Source: DATCVR01 sp036566745
GTDB lineage: Bacteria > Actinomycetota > Actinomycetes > Jiangellales > Jiangellaceae
Assembly (NCBI GenBank): GCA_036566745.1
Contig: DATCVR010000235.1
Coordinates: forward strand, 1 to 15,415
Direction: 5' to 3'
DNA: 15,415 nt
Shown piece by piece: positions 13,729 through 15,415 of this stretch. Under the pieces are notes generated by a model that had not been told where the DNA came from, did not search any database, and saw only the letters and a list, made by a program, of their open reading frames with translations. The position numbers and the translations under genes are program-made. Within the stretch, counting starts at the first letter, position 1. Each line of letters begins with the position of its first letter.

Positions 13729-15096
13729 GTGATGCGCACTCGACGGCTGGCCGCAGCCATCTCCTCAGTGGCCTTGACCCTGACCATCACCACACCGGCG
13801 TCCCACGCGTCGACCGAGGCGACCGATGCCGTCGACGTCCCCACGCTGACCGCATTGTGCGAACCGCTGTTCGGTGACGTGTTCGGCGTGCCCAACAGCG
13901 AACCGTTCGGCCCCTGCCAGTGGGACATGGCCCTGATCAACGCCGGGGATTCCGGGAGTTACCCGGTGGCCACCGGCGCCGGCGTCAGGGTCGGGATGAT
14001 CGACAGTGGCGTGCAGACCGATCACCCGGACATCGCACCGAACCTCGACCTCGATCTCTCGTGCTCGTTCATCTTCGACGACACCCCGACGGCCGATCCG
14101 AGCGAAGTGGCCAACGGCGACTGCAGCGACAAGGCCGCGATCGAGGACCTCGGCGGGCACGGTACGCACACCGCCTCGACGGTGGCGGCACCGGTCAACG
14201 GCATCGGCATCGCCGGGGTGGCGCCCGAGGCGACCATCGTCGCGCTCAAGGCGTGCACCGTGGCCAGCTTCTGCTTCGCCGACTCCGTCGCCGCGGCTCT
14301 GCGCTATGCAGGAGACCAGCGCCTCGACATCGTGAACCTCAGCCTGTTCGCCGACCCGTTCCTCTACTACTGCAAGAACGAAGCCGAGCAGCGGGCGATC
14401 CTCGCCGAGCTCGAGGCCGCGACTCGATACGCGCAGCAGCGTGGCGTGCTCGTGGTGGCGTCCGCCGGCAACGAGTCCGCCGATCTCCAGCACCCGGGCA
14501 TCGACGACATCAGCCCCGACTGGCCACCGGACACGGCCGTCACGCGAGACGTGGGGAACAACTGCCGGGTCGCTCCGGCCGAGCTTCCGGGCGTCCTGAC
14601 GGTCTCGGCGACCGGACCGATCGGTTACCCCGGATATGACCTCTGGATCGCCGACTATTCGAGCGTGGGCATGTCTCGCGTCGACGTCGCGGCGCCGGGC
14701 GGCGACTACTTCCGCGCCACAGGCACCGCCCAGGACGCCGTACTCGGAGCGGTTCCGGTGGGATCGGAGATCTGGAACGCCTTCGACCCGCTGAACGCGG
14801 ACTTCCCGGGCATCACCGCCCTGGACGACGGCGCCGGCTACGCCTATCTCAACGGCACCTCGATGTCCGCGCCGCACGCTGCCGGCGTGGCCGCGTTGGT
14901 GGCGCAGATGCACCCGACGTGGAGCGGTGCTGCCATCAAGGCCGCGGTGCAGAGCTCGGCAACGCACGTCGACTGCCCACCTGACTGGCAGCCGCTGAAC
15001 GCCGCCGACGAGCGCGAACGCTGCTACGGCCAAGGCGGCCGGACGTCGTTCTTCGGGACCGGCCTGGTCGACGCCCTGGCGGCGGCTCAGCGCTGA
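13729..15096 (+). CDS. secreted subtilisin-family (S8) serine protease
   Basis: A 454-455-aa exported peptidase. The start is GTG 13729 or the adjacent ATG 13732, both served by GGGGG at 13720-13724. Numbering from the ATG: a signal peptide (MRTRR, then a hydrophobic stretch, PASHA|S) is probably cleaved after residue 26. The catalytic triad is D91 in GMIDSGVQTDHPD, H143 in GGHGTHTAS, and S377 in NGTSMSAPHAAGVAAL; the oxyanion Asn is N247 in SAGNES. Ten cysteines (43, 62, 111, 131, 175, 181, 214, 278, 415, 431) suggest up to five disulfides in the mature protein. Only about 50 residues lie between signal peptide and catalytic core, with no clear I9 propeptide. There is no C-terminal helix or LPxTG, so it should be released. 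Substrate unknown. Confidence 0.95.
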   Translation: MMRTRRLAAAISSVALTLTITTPASHASTEATDAVDVPTLTALCEPLFGDVFGVPNSEPFGPCQWDMALINAGDSGSYPVATGAGVRVGMIDSGVQTDHPDIAPNLDLDLSCSFIFDDTPTADPSEVANGDCSDKAAIEDLGGHGTHTASTVAAPVNGIGIAGVAPEATIVALKACTVASFCFADSVAAALRYAGDQRLDIVNLSLFADPFLYYCKNEAEQRAILAELEAATRYAQQRGVLVVASAGNESADLQHPGIDDISPDWPPDTAVTRDVGNNCRVAPAELPGVLTVSATGPIGYPGYDLWIADYSSVGMSRVDVAAPGGDYFRATGTAQDAVLGAVPVGSEIWNAFDPLNADFPGITALDDGAGYAYLNGTSMSAPHAAGVAALVAQMHPTWSGAAIKAAVQSSATHVDCPPDWQPLNAADERERCYGQGGRTSFFGTGLVDALAAAQR

Positions 15097-15125
15097 CCCG
15101 AAACGCCTCGTGAATCGCCGCGCCG

Positions 15126-15149
15126 CTGCCCGATGCCGATGTCGGGCGG
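15126..15149. terminator. hairpin between convergent genes
   Basis: GCCCGA (15128-15133) and TCGGGC (15142-15147) are perfect 6-bp arms around an 8-base loop, extendable by a T-G and a C-G pair. It lies in the 82-bp gap between the protease stop and the stop of the minus-strand gene, a suitable site for bidirectional termination. No T-run. Confidence 0.45.
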
Positions 15150-15178
15150 ATGCTCCAGCGCGGCCGACCTGGCGCGCC

Positions 15179-15415
15179 TCAGAGGTACTCGGCCGGCTCG
15201 GGCCGCCCGGGAAACGGCCCGGCCGTGCGCTGGTCGACCGGGACGGGCGAGGGCTTGCACAGCGAGTACATGCCCTTCAGCGAGGCCATCACCTCGGCGG
15301 GGTCGACGCCGGGCTCCCACGTGCCGGCTCGCTCCCAGTCGCGGTACGAGTAGGTGGTGCCATCTGCGCCCGTGCTGCTGCCGCCGTTGCGTCGCAGGAG
15401 GACACCATCGCTGCG
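15179..15415 (-). CDS. unrecognised protein, C-terminal 78 residues (gene enters from the right)
   Basis: An open minus-strand frame enters at 15415 and stops at TGA 15179-15181. It has no start in the window. The translation includes SDGVLLRRNGGSSTGADG, YSYRDWERAGTWEPG, DPAEVMASLKGMYSLCK and a Pro-rich tail PFPGRPEPAEYL. Composition is protein-like (aromatic residues spread, one Cys, no Arg runs), unlike the other frames here. I do not recognise a family. It converges on the protease gene. Confidence 0.6.
   Translation of the reverse strand, partial: RSDGVLLRRNGGSSTGADGTTYSYRDWERAGTWEPGVDPAEVMASLKGMYSLCKPSPVPVDQRTAGPFPGRPEPAEYL

Overview
The window is high-GC DNA with GTG starts, GTGA/ATGA stop-start overlaps and strongly GC-biased third codon positions. 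Together with a kdpFABCDE operon, a phosphoketolase and a candidate leaderless promoter, this points to an actinobacterial chromosome; I cannot place it below phylum. No tRNA, rRNA, CRISPR array, IS element or integrase is visible, and no gene-free stretch exceeds about 200 bp.

Layout. (1) 1-1585: the 5' part of an alpha/beta hydrolase (minus) lies divergent to a cytosolic-type arylsulfatase (plus) with a CTPSR formylglycine motif. A 10-bp-arm dyad sits just before the sulfatase ribosome site. (2) 1608-2416: a good -10 box precedes a possible leaderless 10-codon ORF that overlaps a 36-aa single-helix microprotein; a 188-aa four-helix membrane protein follows. (3) 2463-10367, minus strand: a complete high-affinity K+ import locus in transcription order: 55-aa membrane peptide, kdpF, kdpA, kdpB, kdpC, kdpD, kdpE. 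All junctions overlap by 1-4 nt except a 70-nt gap between kdpC and kdpD. kdpB carries one extra base inside its hallmark TGDGTNDAP motif, so as written it is frameshifted. (4) 10368-10567: a 200-bp kdp leader dense in dyads, plus an 11-bp-period direct repeat that could bind KdpE. (5) 10568-13552: a 107-aa protein of unknown function (minus) lies divergent to an 822-aa xylulose-5-P/fructose-6-P phosphoketolase (plus), which ends in a strong GC hairpin. (6) 13729-15415: a secreted subtilisin-family (S8) protease, then the C-terminal end of an unrecognised minus-strand gene running off the window, with a hairpin between the convergent ends.

Functional picture. Kdp: KdpD senses low K+ and phosphorylates KdpE, which should activate the kdp promoter; KdpFABC pumps K+. 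The phosphoketolase makes acetyl-phosphate from pentose- or fructose-phosphate. The hydrolase/sulfatase pair fits removal of ester and sulfate groups from an organic substrate.

I do not see a convincing novel multi-gene system. The observations most worth checking are the kdpB frameshift, the structured kdp leader, the 55-aa peptide at the head of the operon, and the overlapping small ORFs at 1642-1781.
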